Virus record (IMG/VR): IMGVR_UViG_3300042125_000027
Span: 1 to 27,544 of that record
Strand: one strand, 5' to 3'
Source of the DNA: a virus
DNA length: 27,544 nucleotides
Made by a program: the position numbers and the translations under genes. Below, piece after piece: positions 1 to 8,115 of this stretch. Positions within the stretch are counted from its first letter, which is position 1. Every line of letters begins with the position of its first letter. The notes below the pieces were generated by a model. It made no database searches. It was not told the DNA's origin and was given only the letters and a program-made list of their open reading frames with translations.

Positions 1-2
1 AC

Positions 3-1019
3 CTCGAGCACCTGGTCCACATGCTCGTTGAGCAGATGGAGTACCTGGACGCCGAGAGCATCGAGCTGATCTACCGCTACCCGATGGACGTTCTGGCGGC
101 CTGCGTGCGACCGGTGGTGCAGGCGCGCCCCGGCTACATGTTCCTCGACGTCGACTTGAACGCCATCGAGAACCGTGTGCTCGGCTGGTTGGCCAACTGC
201 CAGAAGATCCTCCGCGTTTTCCGGGAGGGCCGCTGCCCCTACGTCGACTTCGCCACCTACATGTACAAGCAGCCCTACGACGTGCTGTATCACGAGTACA
301 AGGTGCTGAAGGACAAAACGAAGCGCACCGTGGCCAAGCCCGGCGTGCTCGGCTGCGGCTATATGCTGTCGGCCGGCGTGGAGTTCGAGAACGAGACCAC
401 CGGCGAGATGGAAGCCACCGGCCTGCTCGGCTACGCCTGGAACATGGGCGTGCAGCTGACTCACGAGCAGGCGAAGCTGTCGGTAGACGTTTTCCGCGGC
501 ACCTTCCACGAGGTCCCGGCCTACTGGAAAGAGATCGACCGCGCCGCGCGCCGCACCATCAGCACCGGCCGCCCGCACGAGGCCGGCCCTGTGACGTTCG
601 ACCGCTCCGGCCCGTTCCTGCGCATGCGCCTGCCCAGCGGCCGCTACCTGCACTACTACAACCCGCGCATCGAGAATCGCCGGATGCCCTGGGGCGATAT
701 GCGCCCCTCTATCGTCTACAAGGGCCTCAACGATAAGAAGCAGTGGGTCGACACCACCACGCACCCCGGCAAGCTGACCGAGAACGCGGACCAGGCTATC
801 GCGAGGGATCTACTGGGCCACGGCATGCTGCTGGCGCGCCAGGAAGGCCTCCCGATCCGTTTCCACGTCCACGACCAGATCATCGCTGAGGTGAAGGAAG
901 AGCACGCCGAGCGGCTTCTGCCGGTGCTCGAGGCGTGCATGCAAGACCAACCGAGCTGGGCGAAGGGCCTGCCGCTCGGTGCCGAAGGACACATAGACCG
1001 GATCTTCCGTAAGGACTGA
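3..1019 (+). CDS. Family A DNA polymerase, C-terminal polymerase domain (5' end outside window)
   Basis: Template-directed DNA synthesis, presumably phage genome replication. The frame is open to the left edge, so the gene is 5'-truncated; the first in-window ATG is at 21 and residues here count from it. The three polymerase motifs are visible: motif A DLNAIENRV at 45-53 (D45 metal ligand, E50, R52), motif B from R102 through K106 to Y114, and motif C HVHDQ with D285. The R-x3-K-x3-L-x3-Y spacing matches the O-helix of E. coli Pol I (R754, K758, F762, Y766), but the F762 position is Leu110. No 3'-5' exonuclease domain can be judged because the N-terminus is missing. The stop is three bases before the next start, so it is probably co-transcribed with the nuclease and helicase genes that follow. 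Confidence 0.93.
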   Translation, partial: LEHLVHMLVEQMEYLDAESIELIYRYPMDVLAACVRPVVQARPGYMFLDVDLNAIENRVLGWLANCQKILRVFREGRCPYVDFATYMYKQPYDVLYHEYKVLKDKTKRTVAKPGVLGCGYMLSAGVEFENETTGEMEATGLLGYAWNMGVQLTHEQAKLSVDVFRGTFHEVPAYWKEIDRAARRTISTGRPHEAGPVTFDRSGPFLRMRLPSGRYLHYYNPRIENRRMPWGDMRPSIVYKGLNDKKQWVDTTTHPGKLTENADQAIARDLLGHGMLLARQEGLPIRFHVHDQIIAEVKEEHAERLLPVLEACMQDQPSWAKGLPLGAEGHIDRIFRKD

Positions 1020-1022
1020 CGC

Positions 1023-1298
1023 ATGATCGAGAGCACCATCGAGGGCTACGGCAACGACCTGGCCAAGGAGAACGGATTCCTGCACCGGAAACTCGGCTGG
1101 AAAGGCCGCAAGTCCGCCCCGGATCAGTTCTACAGCCGCGACGACACCGGCCCCTTCCTGGTCGAGTATAAGAGGCCCGGCGAGGAGCCGACCGTGATCC
1201 AGGCGCGCGAGCACCAACGCCTGCGAGACCACGGCACCAAGGTGTACATCATCAACAGCAAGAAGCAGTGCGACGAGGTGTTCCGTGCGCGAGATTGA
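1023..1298 (+). CDS. VRR-NUC domain nuclease
   Basis: A 91-residue single-domain protein with the layout of the VRR-NUC branch of PD-(D/E)xK nucleases: a PD pair at 33-34, ExK at 48-50 (EYK), and Q60 in the following helix. Family knowledge: stand-alone phage VRR-NUC proteins act on branched or flapped DNA and are commonly found beside a polymerase and an SNF2-type helicase, as here. An AAGGA ribosome-binding site at 1011-1015 lies seven bases before the ATG. The 3' end overlaps the GTG start of the helicase by 14 bases, which suggests translational coupling. The exact substrate cannot be read from sequence. Confidence 0.85.
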   Translation: MIESTIEGYGNDLAKENGFLHRKLGWKGRKSAPDQFYSRDDTGPFLVEYKRPGEEPTVIQAREHQRLRDHGTKVYIINSKKQCDEVFRARD

Positions 1299-2805
1299 GA
1301 TCCGCAGGCGCACGAAGATGCGCAAATACCAACGCCGGGTGAGCCGCCGCATCCAGAAGATGGGCTGCGCGATGCTGCAGATCGACATGGGCTTGGGGAA
1401 AACCGGCACTGTCCTGGACGCCGCGCGCCACCTGTTCGATCAGTTCGAGATCCGCCAACTCCTGGTTGTGGCGCCGCTGCTGGTGGCCGAGGAGACCTGG
1501 CCCGACGAGATCGAGGTCTGGGAGCACACCCGCCTGCTCAGCTACGAGGTGATCACTGGCGACGTGGCGCGCCGAGAAGCCAGGGTTCGCATCAAGGCCG
1601 ACATCCACATCATCAACCGCGAAAACCTACCGTGGCTGATCGACTTCTGGGGCGATAAGTGGCCCTACGACGCGGCGGTGATCGACGAGATCTCCGGCTT
1701 CAAGAATCCCCGCAAAATGACCGACCCGACCAAGGCGGCCCAGGCCGAGGCAGAAGCAAAGATGGCGGCGGCCGCCAAGCGCGGGAAGACGATCAGGGTG
1801 GCGGCGAAACGCAACCGCACCCGCTTCGGCGCCTTCTGCAAGGTGCGCAAGTACATGCGCTGGGTGATCGGCATGACCGGCACGCCGGCGCCGAACGGTC
1901 TGCTCGACCTCTGGTCGCAGTATTACATGCTCGACCAAGGCTACCGACTGGGCAGCGATTTCAAGTCGTTCACCGACCGCTGGTTCGACTCGGACTACAT
2001 GGGCTACAAGTTCACCCCGAAGGCCAACGCCTTCCGCGAGATCATGGCTCTGATCGCCGACATCACGATCAGCATGGACTCGGCCGACTACATCGAGCTG
2101 CCGCCGCGCGTGAACATCCCGATCTATGTCACCTTCCCGGACAAGGTGATGAAGTCCTACAAGAAGTTCGAGCGCACCTTCCTACTCGAGGAGCACGATA
2201 TCGAGGCGGTCAGCGAAGGCGTGCTGACCCAGAAGCTGCTGCAGCTCGCCAACGGCAGCGTCTACGATGAAGAGAAGACCCCCGTCGAGATCCACGACCT
2301 GAAGCTCGAGGCCCTGGAGCGAGTGGTCGAGGAGAATCCGGGCCAGCCGATCCTGGTGGCGTACAGCTACAAGTTCGACGTGGCGAAGATCAAGAAGCGG
2401 TTCAAGCATGCGGTGACCCTCGAGGACGACCCGAAGGCGGTGAAGAACTGGAACGCCGGCAAGATTCAGATGCTGGTCGTCCACCCCGCCTCCGCCGGGC
2501 ACGGCCTCAACCTCCAGTACGGCGGATATATCGCCGTCTGGTACGGCCTGCCGTGGTCCCTGGAGTGGTATATGCAGTTCAACAAGCGCCTGCACCGCCC
2601 GAACCAGAAGGCCGAGCGTGTGCTGATCTACCACCTCCTGGCCAAGGGCACCGTCGACGAGCGCGTGATGGCGGCGCTGATCGAGAAGGCTGCCGAGCAG
2701 GACAACGTGATCCAGGCGTCCCTTTACCGCTACAACCCAGAGACGGATGATGAACCAGCGGTGGAGGGGGAGATCGTAGACCTCGAAGCCCTCGCCCTGA
2801 TATAG
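1285..2805 (+). CDS. SNF2/DEAD-type superfamily 2 helicase
   Basis: ATP-dependent DNA helicase or translocase, probably in phage replication or recombination. Residues counted from the GTG at 1285: motif I MGLGKT at 35-40, motif II DEIS at 134-137, motif III TGTP at 198-201, motif V around the SAGHGLNL segment near 403-410, and motif VI QFNKRLHRPNQK at 431-442. The DEIS box, TGTP and the Q-x4-R-x2-RP-x-Q arrangement are typical of SNF2-like phage helicases. Length (506 aa) is normal for this phage class, with no accessory domain. The GTG start overlaps the upstream nuclease gene and has GAGG at a suitable distance. An in-frame ATG at 1318 is an alternative that would remove 11 residues without touching a motif. 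Confidence 0.92.
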   Translation: MREIEIRRRTKMRKYQRRVSRRIQKMGCAMLQIDMGLGKTGTVLDAARHLFDQFEIRQLLVVAPLLVAEETWPDEIEVWEHTRLLSYEVITGDVARREARVRIKADIHIINRENLPWLIDFWGDKWPYDAAVIDEISGFKNPRKMTDPTKAAQAEAEAKMAAAAKRGKTIRVAAKRNRTRFGAFCKVRKYMRWVIGMTGTPAPNGLLDLWSQYYMLDQGYRLGSDFKSFTDRWFDSDYMGYKFTPKANAFREIMALIADITISMDSADYIELPPRVNIPIYVTFPDKVMKSYKKFERTFLLEEHDIEAVSEGVLTQKLLQLANGSVYDEEKTPVEIHDLKLEALERVVEENPGQPILVAYSYKFDVAKIKKRFKHAVTLEDDPKAVKNWNAGKIQMLVVHPASAGHGLNLQYGGYIAVWYGLPWSLEWYMQFNKRLHRPNQKAERVLIYHLLAKGTVDERVMAALIEKAAEQDNVIQASLYRYNPETDDEPAVEGEIVDLEALALI

Positions 2806-2815
2806 GAGTTCCACG

Positions 2816-3406
2816 ATGACCAACACCAGCCCGCTCACCCAGCTCGACTACGAACTGGCCGCCGCTCGACTTGGCGTCGAGATTGCTTCGATCAAGGCCA
2901 TGTACTCCGTGGAGTCCAGCGGCCGAGGCTTCCTGCTGGACGGCCAGATCAAGGTCAACTACGAGCCTCACATCATGTACCGCCTGCTGAAGGCGAAGTA
3001 CGGCTCGCGCCGGGCCGATGACATGATGCGGGAGAATCCGGACCTGATAGCGAAGAAGGCCGGCCACCTGGTAAGCCAGGGCCAGGAGCATCGAGACCTG
3101 GATCGGGCTACCAAAATCGACCGAGAATGCGCTCTCCAGTCGTGCAGCTGGGGCTCGCCGCAGATCATGGGTTTCCACTGGCAGCGCCTCGGCTTCGCCA
3201 ACGTGCAGGCGTTCGTCAATCGCATGTTCCAGGGCGAGGCCGGCCAGCTCGACACCTTCTGCCGGTTCATCGAGACCGACCCCTCGCTCCACGCCGCCCT
3301 GCGCGCCCGCGACTGGGCCATGGTGGCGTCGATCTACAATGGCCCCGGCTATGCCCGATACGGCTATGACAAAAAACTCGCAGATGCCTACCGGAAATTC
3401 TCCTGA
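2816..3406 (+). CDS. Endolysin, N-acetylmuramidase (DUF3380 family)
   Basis: Cleaves the glycan strands of host peptidoglycan at lysis. The 196-residue protein is essentially one N-acetylmuramidase domain. VES at 32-34 supplies the probable catalytic Glu33, followed by GFLLDGQ and the YEPH segment (Glu50). The C-terminal half carries the family-typical SWGSPQIMGF block, a GFANVQAFV helix and the ARDWAMVASIYNGPGYARYGYDKKLA ending, cited here only as a landmark. There is no hydrophobic N-terminus, so it is not a signal-anchor-release lysin and would need a holin encoded elsewhere. AGGAG at 2804-2808 overlaps the helicase stop and sits seven bases before the ATG. The stop overlaps the terminase small subunit start (TGATG). 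Confidence 0.9.
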   Translation: MTNTSPLTQLDYELAAARLGVEIASIKAMYSVESSGRGFLLDGQIKVNYEPHIMYRLLKAKYGSRRADDMMRENPDLIAKKAGHLVSQGQEHRDLDRATKIDRECALQSCSWGSPQIMGFHWQRLGFANVQAFVNRMFQGEAGQLDTFCRFIETDPSLHAALRARDWAMVASIYNGPGYARYGYDKKLADAYRKFS

Positions 3407-4095
3407 TGGTCACCAAAACCGTAGTCGGCGAGCAGAAGCGCGCCGTGAAGAAGGAAGAGGACCGCAAACGGCTTGACGCCGAGATTGCCGCCCTCCTGGG
3501 CGAAGAGCCCGCCGATCCGGAGACCACCCTGGCCGGCCAGAAGCTCGACCTCAGCGACGTGTTCGCCGGGGTCAGCGTCACCTGGCTGGCGCACGCATTC
3601 CAGATGGATCGGGTCACCTGCAAGAAGAAACTGGCGCAGTGCCCGCCCCTCCGGAAAGAGCGCGGCGCGCCGGTCTATAGCCTGCGTCAGGCCGCCGGTT
3701 ATCTGGTGGCGCCGAAGGTCGACATCGCCGAGTACATCAAGACGGTCAACCCGAAGGATCTTCCGCCGCTGCTGCAGGACTCCTACTGGTCGGCGATGAT
3801 CAAGCGCCAGACCTGGGAGGAGCGAGCGGGGAAGCTGTGGCCCTCAAGCAAGGTGCTGGAGATCCTGGCCAACCTGGCGCGCGACCTGAAGACCTCGATC
3901 ACCCTCTGGGCCGACAACATCGAGAGCATCACCGGCCTCACGCCGGAGCAGATGGTGCTGCTGTCCGAAGAGTCGGACGCCGTGCTCCGCATCATCCACG
4001 AAGTCCTGGTCACCGCCCCTGAGCGAAGCCTGACGCCGAGCAGTATCAGCGAGCAGCAGGAGGACGCCGATGGCGGTCGCGAAGAAGAAAGCTGA
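3406..4095 (+). CDS. Terminase small subunit, Nu1-like (DUF1441 family)
   Basis: DNA-recognition subunit of the packaging motor. In lambda the equivalent gpNu1 binds cosB and recruits the large subunit. The 229-residue protein has a charged N-terminus, then a winged helix-turn-helix-like segment at about residues 54-100 (WLAHAFQMDRVTCKKKL, then the YSLRQAAGYL strand-helix), and a helical C-terminal half consistent with oligomerisation and large-subunit contact. The tail is acidic (QQEDADGGREEES). It starts within the endolysin stop and overlaps the large subunit start by 26 bases, an order and overlap usual for lambda-type terminases. Assignment rests on the helix-turn-helix, size and position before a GpA-type large subunit. 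Confidence 0.83.
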   Translation: MVTKTVVGEQKRAVKKEEDRKRLDAEIAALLGEEPADPETTLAGQKLDLSDVFAGVSVTWLAHAFQMDRVTCKKKLAQCPPLRKERGAPVYSLRQAAGYLVAPKVDIAEYIKTVNPKDLPPLLQDSYWSAMIKRQTWEERAGKLWPSSKVLEILANLARDLKTSITLWADNIESITGLTPEQMVLLSEESDAVLRIIHEVLVTAPERSLTPSSISEQQEDADGGREEES

Positions 4096-6226
4096 AGAGA
4101 CGATCTTCGACTACCTGGAGGACATGATCCACGCCGTCGCGGACGGCGTTCGGCCCCCTACCCGGCAAACCGTCGCCCAGAGCGCGACCGAGCTGCGCAA
4201 GCTGAATAACCCAGGCGCCTACATCGGCGACTGGAAGAACGAGAAGGTGCCCTACCTGGTCGAGCCGATGGAGGTTCTGACCAGCATGGAGTACACCGGG
4301 ATGATCTTCGTCGGGCCTGCCCAGTGCGGCAAGACCGACATGTTCCTCAACTGGCTGGCGCACACCGTCGTGCACGACCCGGCCGACATGATGCTGATCC
4401 AGACGGCGATGAACACGGCGAAGGACTTCGCTCGCCGCCGGGTCGACCGCCTGCACCGCCACAGCGAGAAGGTAGGCGTGCATCTGCTCCGCCGGCGAGA
4501 CGCCGATTCGGTGCACATGAAGCAGTACCTGTCGGGCATGCTGCTGAGCATGTCCTGGCCAACGATCAACGAGCTGTCGGGGCGCCCGATCCCTCGCCTC
4601 TGGCTGACCGACTACGACCGCATGGACCAGGATATCGACGGGGAGGGCAACCCGTTCGACCTGGCGCGCAAGCGGGCCACCACCTTCCGCCGGCACGGCA
4701 TGACCGCTGCCGAGTCCTCCCCTGGCTTCGTGGTGACGGATCTCAACTGGGTGCAGCCGAAGGGCAGCCACATGGCCCCGCCGGCGCCAGGTATTCTCTC
4801 CCTGTACAACCGCGGCGACCGTCGCCTGTTCTACTGGACTTGCCCGCAGTGCGAGCGCCCCTTCGAGCCGGGCTTCCACCTGCTCAACTACCCGAAGAGC
4901 GAGGACCTGGTCGAGTGCGGCGAAGCAGCCGTGATGGTCTGCCCGCATTGCTCGTTCGACATCCGGCACGACAAGGACCCGCGCTACGGCTACAACGGCA
5001 AGTACGACCTCAACCTAAACGGCCGCTGGGTGCCTGATGGCATGTGGCTGGAGAAGGGCAAGCTCGCCGGCAAGCGCGTCCGCTCGGACATCGCCAGCTT
5101 CTGGCTGAAGGGGGTGTGCGCCGCCTTCGCCGACTGGAAGACCCTGGTGATCAACTTCGAGAAGGCCGACCGCGAATACGAGCAGACCGGCAGCGAGACC
5201 GCCCTGAAGACCACGATCAACGTGGACCAGGCGTGCGCGTATGTGCCGAAAGCCCTGAGCGAGGGCCGACTGCTCGAGACCCTGAAGGAGCGTGCCGATA
5301 CCGCCTACGAGAAAGGCACCGTCCCGCGCGGCGTTCGCTTCCTGATCGCCACGGTCGACGTCCAGAAGCACCGCTTCGAAGTCCGGATCTTCGGCTTCGG
5401 CGTGGGCGGCGACCAGTGGCTGATCGACTACTTCTCGATCCGCAAGTCCAAGCGCGTGGACGAGGACGGCGAACGCTATCCGGTGACCCCGCACGCCTAC
5501 CCCGAGGACTGGGAACTCCTCTACGACCAAGTCATGCAGAAGACCATCCCCCTTGCGGATGGCAGCGGCCGCATGATGCGGGTCAAGGCTACCGCGTGCG
5601 ACTCCGGCGGTAAGGCGGGGGTCACGACCCAGGCTTACGACTGGTACCGCCGCCTGATGCGCAACGAGGACAAGGAAGATCCGGACAACGGCCCGGCGCC
5701 GTTCCAGATCAACTCGCACCTGCGCTTCCAGCTGGTCAAAGGCCGGAAGTCGCAGAACGGAGACGTGGTGCCTCGGGTCACCCTGACCTATCCGGACAGC
5801 GAGCGCCGTGATCGTCACGCCGACGCCCGCGGCGAGATCCCCGTTCTGCTGATCAACACCGACGAAGCGAAGACCTTCATCGACAACATGATGGACCGGA
5901 AGGACACCAGCGGCGGCCGCTTCTACTTCCCCGCCAACACCCCCGACAGCCTGTACAACGAGTTCCTGGCCGAGGTGAAGACGGCCAAGGGTTGGGAGAA
6001 CATCAAGAAGCTGCCGAACGAGAGCTTCGACTTGGCAGGCTACGCGCGAGCCCTGGCCTGGTTCCGACCCATCAACATCGAGTACATCGACTGGACGGAC
6101 CCGGAAAGCTGGGCTAAAGACTGGGATCAGAACACCCTGGTCTTCGACCCGAACCAAGGCGAGGACGTTGCCGATGAAGACTCGGAGCTGTACGATCTCG
6201 CGGAATTAGGCGAACTCCTGGGGTAA
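4070..6226 (+). CDS. Terminase large subunit, lambda gpA family
   Basis: ATPase plus endonuclease that cuts concatemers and drives DNA into the prohead. Walker A is GPAQCGKT at 82-89 (Lys88). The Walker B region is RLWLTDYDRM at 176-185, followed by the family's EGNPFDLARKR block. Two CPxC pairs, 258-261 and 291-294, form a probable zinc ribbon, as in many GpA proteins. The C-terminal nuclease shows VDVQ (Asp430), CDSGG (Asp511) and a late SFDLAGYARALAWF segment, matching the three acidic clusters of this family. At 718 aa it has normal length. The ATG at 4070 has CAGGAGGA six bases upstream. Four bases separate its stop from the head completion gene. Confidence 0.95.
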   Translation: MAVAKKKAEETIFDYLEDMIHAVADGVRPPTRQTVAQSATELRKLNNPGAYIGDWKNEKVPYLVEPMEVLTSMEYTGMIFVGPAQCGKTDMFLNWLAHTVVHDPADMMLIQTAMNTAKDFARRRVDRLHRHSEKVGVHLLRRRDADSVHMKQYLSGMLLSMSWPTINELSGRPIPRLWLTDYDRMDQDIDGEGNPFDLARKRATTFRRHGMTAAESSPGFVVTDLNWVQPKGSHMAPPAPGILSLYNRGDRRLFYWTCPQCERPFEPGFHLLNYPKSEDLVECGEAAVMVCPHCSFDIRHDKDPRYGYNGKYDLNLNGRWVPDGMWLEKGKLAGKRVRSDIASFWLKGVCAAFADWKTLVINFEKADREYEQTGSETALKTTINVDQACAYVPKALSEGRLLETLKERADTAYEKGTVPRGVRFLIATVDVQKHRFEVRIFGFGVGGDQWLIDYFSIRKSKRVDEDGERYPVTPHAYPEDWELLYDQVMQKTIPLADGSGRMMRVKATACDSGGKAGVTTQAYDWYRRLMRNEDKEDPDNGPAPFQINSHLRFQLVKGRKSQNGDVVPRVTLTYPDSERRDRHADARGEIPVLLINTDEAKTFIDNMMDRKDTSGGRFYFPANTPDSLYNEFLAEVKTAKGWENIKKLPNESFDLAGYARALAWFRPINIEYIDWTDPESWAKDWDQNTLVFDPNQGEDVADEDSELYDLAELGELLG

Positions 6227-6230
6227 GGCC

Positions 6231-6440
6231 GTGGCTCTCGACTACGAAAAACTACTCGAAGAAGCCGAACTGGCCTACCACAAGCTGGCCACCGGCACCA
6301 AGGCCGTGGAGTTTCGCGACTCCAACGGCGAGACGATCCGCTACTCCCAGACGTCGATGGCCGACCTGGCGAAGTACATCCAATTCCTGAAAAACCAACT
6401 GGGCGTTGGCTGCAGCGGCCCGATGACGGTGAGCTTCTGA
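6231..6440 (+). CDS. Head-tail joining / head completion protein, gpW-like
   Basis: A 69-residue protein matching lambda gpW in size, position (between terminase large subunit and portal) and sequence pattern: an N-terminal helix with alternating Leu/Ala, a central TGTKAVEFRDSNGETIRY beta hairpin, then the S-x-A-D-L-x-K-Y-I helix and a short C-terminal tail. In lambda this protein binds under the portal after packaging and is needed before gpFII and the tail can attach. The start is GTG, with AAGG overlapping the upstream TAA stop. The portal gene begins two bases after its stop. Confidence 0.88.
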   Translation: MALDYEKLLEEAELAYHKLATGTKAVEFRDSNGETIRYSQTSMADLAKYIQFLKNQLGVGCSGPMTVSF

Positions 6441-6441
6441 C

Positions 6442-8115
6442 ATGTCTTTCTACGACCCCGAAGTAGACGCCCTGATCGGCAACTCGCCTAAGCTCCCCGC
6501 CGTCATCGTGGCGCCGCAACAGGCCGACCTGGCCATGGGCGCCTTCGACGGGGCCGACCGCCTCTCGGCCGAGCTGCTGTCCTGGAACCCAACCATCCTC
6601 TCCGCTGACGGCGAGCTGCTGGCCGACAAGCTGGAGCTGGATGGACGCTCCAAGGATTCGATGCGCAATGACTCCTACGTCCAGAACGGCGCGGACATCC
6701 AGAAGGATACCGTTGTCGGCTCGGCCTTCCTGCTCAACTCCAAGCCGGTCTCCCGAGTTCTGGGCCTGGACGAAGTCTGGGAGCAGGAATTCCAGGAGGA
6801 GGTCGAGGCTAAGTTCACCCTGGCCGCCGAGAGCCCGAACAACTACTTCGACGCTGCCGGCAAGCTGACCTTCACCGAGCTGATCCGCCTGTTCACCGGC
6901 ATCTACGCCTACTCCGGCGAGTACCTGGCCTCGGTGGAATGGCTGCGCGAAGCAGGGCGTCCGTTCCGCACCGCAATCCAGATGATCGACCTTGACCGCC
7001 TGTGCAACCCGTTCGGCGCGATGGACGACCAGAACCTTCGCCGCGGCGTCGAGATCAACCGCAATGGCCGCCCGGTGGCCTATCACGTCCTGAAGGCCTA
7101 CCCGACGGACAATGTCACCGACGGCAGCAACATGGAGTGGAAGCGGGTTCCGGCGCGCAAGCCGTGGGGCCGCATCCAGATGATCCACAAGTTCGACCCG
7201 TGGCGCCCGGACCAGTCGCGCGGCTTCTCCCAGATGGTCGCCGCCCTGAAAGAAATGCGGATGACGAAGAAGTTCCGCGACATCGTGCTGCAGAGCGCGG
7301 TGCTCCAGGCGACCTACGCGGCCACCATCGAGTCGGATCTCCCGAGCGAGGCGGTTTTCGCTGCCCTCGGCGCCGGGCAACGCACTAAGGGCATGAACGC
7401 CTGGGCCAACAGCTACATGGCGGACATCGCCAAGTACACCGGCAAACGCCACCTCCAGGTGAACAACGTCAAGGTCCCCCACCTGTGGCCGGGCACCAAG
7501 TTCAACCTGCAGACTGCGGCCACTCCCGGCGGCCTGGGCTCGACCTTCGAAGAGTCGATGCTGCGCTACATCTCGACCGCCCTGAAGGTGAGCTACGAAC
7601 AGCTGTCGCACGACTACTCCAAGGTCAACTATGCTTCGGCCCGCGCGGGCGCCAACGAAACTCAGAAGCACATGTTCGTCCGCAAGCGCATCTGCGCCGA
7701 CCACGCCGCCAGCTGCATCTATCGGCTGTGGCTGGAGGAGATGCTAAACACCGGCCAGATCGACTCGTTGCCGCGCAACCCGCCGAGCTGGTACGAAGGC
7801 ATGAACATGGACGCCTACGCCAACAGCGAATGGATTGGCGCCGGCCGCGGTCAGATCGACGAGCTGAAGGAAACCCAGGCCGCCGTTCTGCGCGTGAAGA
7901 ACAACCTGTCGACCTTCGAGGAAGAGATGGGCCGCCTGGGGAAAGACTGGCGCCGAGTGTTCAAGCAACGTGCTCGCGAGCAGCGGATCATGAAGGAACT
8001 GGACCTGACCATGCCCGAGGACAACATGATGAACGCGGCCAGCGGCTCCCCGCGCTCCGCCGACGACGTCGAAAAGGACAACGAGACCGAGAAGAACAAA
8101 GATGCCGATGAATAA
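6442..8115 (+). CDS. Portal protein, lambda gpB family
   Basis: Forms the dodecameric ring at one capsid vertex through which DNA enters and to which the connector proteins bind. The 557-residue protein has the family's early helix-rich RNDSYVQNGADIQKDTVVGS region (about 76-95), the MIDLDRLCNP block at 181-190, and the RGVEINRNGRPVAYHV segment at 201-216, typical of lambda-type portals. The C-terminus is charged (DDVEKDNETEKNKDADE). The ATG at 6442 comes straight after the gpW stop, and its 3' end overlaps the protease start by 14 bases. Length and context fit fully. Confidence 0.94.
   Translation: MSFYDPEVDALIGNSPKLPAVIVAPQQADLAMGAFDGADRLSAELLSWNPTILSADGELLADKLELDGRSKDSMRNDSYVQNGADIQKDTVVGSAFLLNSKPVSRVLGLDEVWEQEFQEEVEAKFTLAAESPNNYFDAAGKLTFTELIRLFTGIYAYSGEYLASVEWLREAGRPFRTAIQMIDLDRLCNPFGAMDDQNLRRGVEINRNGRPVAYHVLKAYPTDNVTDGSNMEWKRVPARKPWGRIQMIHKFDPWRPDQSRGFSQMVAALKEMRMTKKFRDIVLQSAVLQATYAATIESDLPSEAVFAALGAGQRTKGMNAWANSYMADIAKYTGKRHLQVNNVKVPHLWPGTKFNLQTAATPGGLGSTFEESMLRYISTALKVSYEQLSHDYSKVNYASARAGANETQKHMFVRKRICADHAASCIYRLWLEEMLNTGQIDSLPRNPPSWYEGMNMDAYANSEWIGAGRGQIDELKETQAAVLRVKNNLSTFEEEMGRLGKDWRRVFKQRAREQRIMKELDLTMPEDNMMNAASGSPRSADDVEKDNETEKNKDADE

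Noticed and set aside
1659-2270. Plus-strand out-of-frame open frame inside the helicase gene (also 4324-5037, 5044-5613, 7485-8111, 24990-25961)
   Set aside because: These overlap well-supported genes completely, give Arg/Pro/Gly-rich translations typical of shifted GC-rich codons, and show no domains.
3300-4100. A cos-like site near the terminase small subunit gene
   Set aside because: No paired binding repeats or palindromic nick site could be recognised by eye, and the region is fully coding. The packaging site is probably elsewhere.
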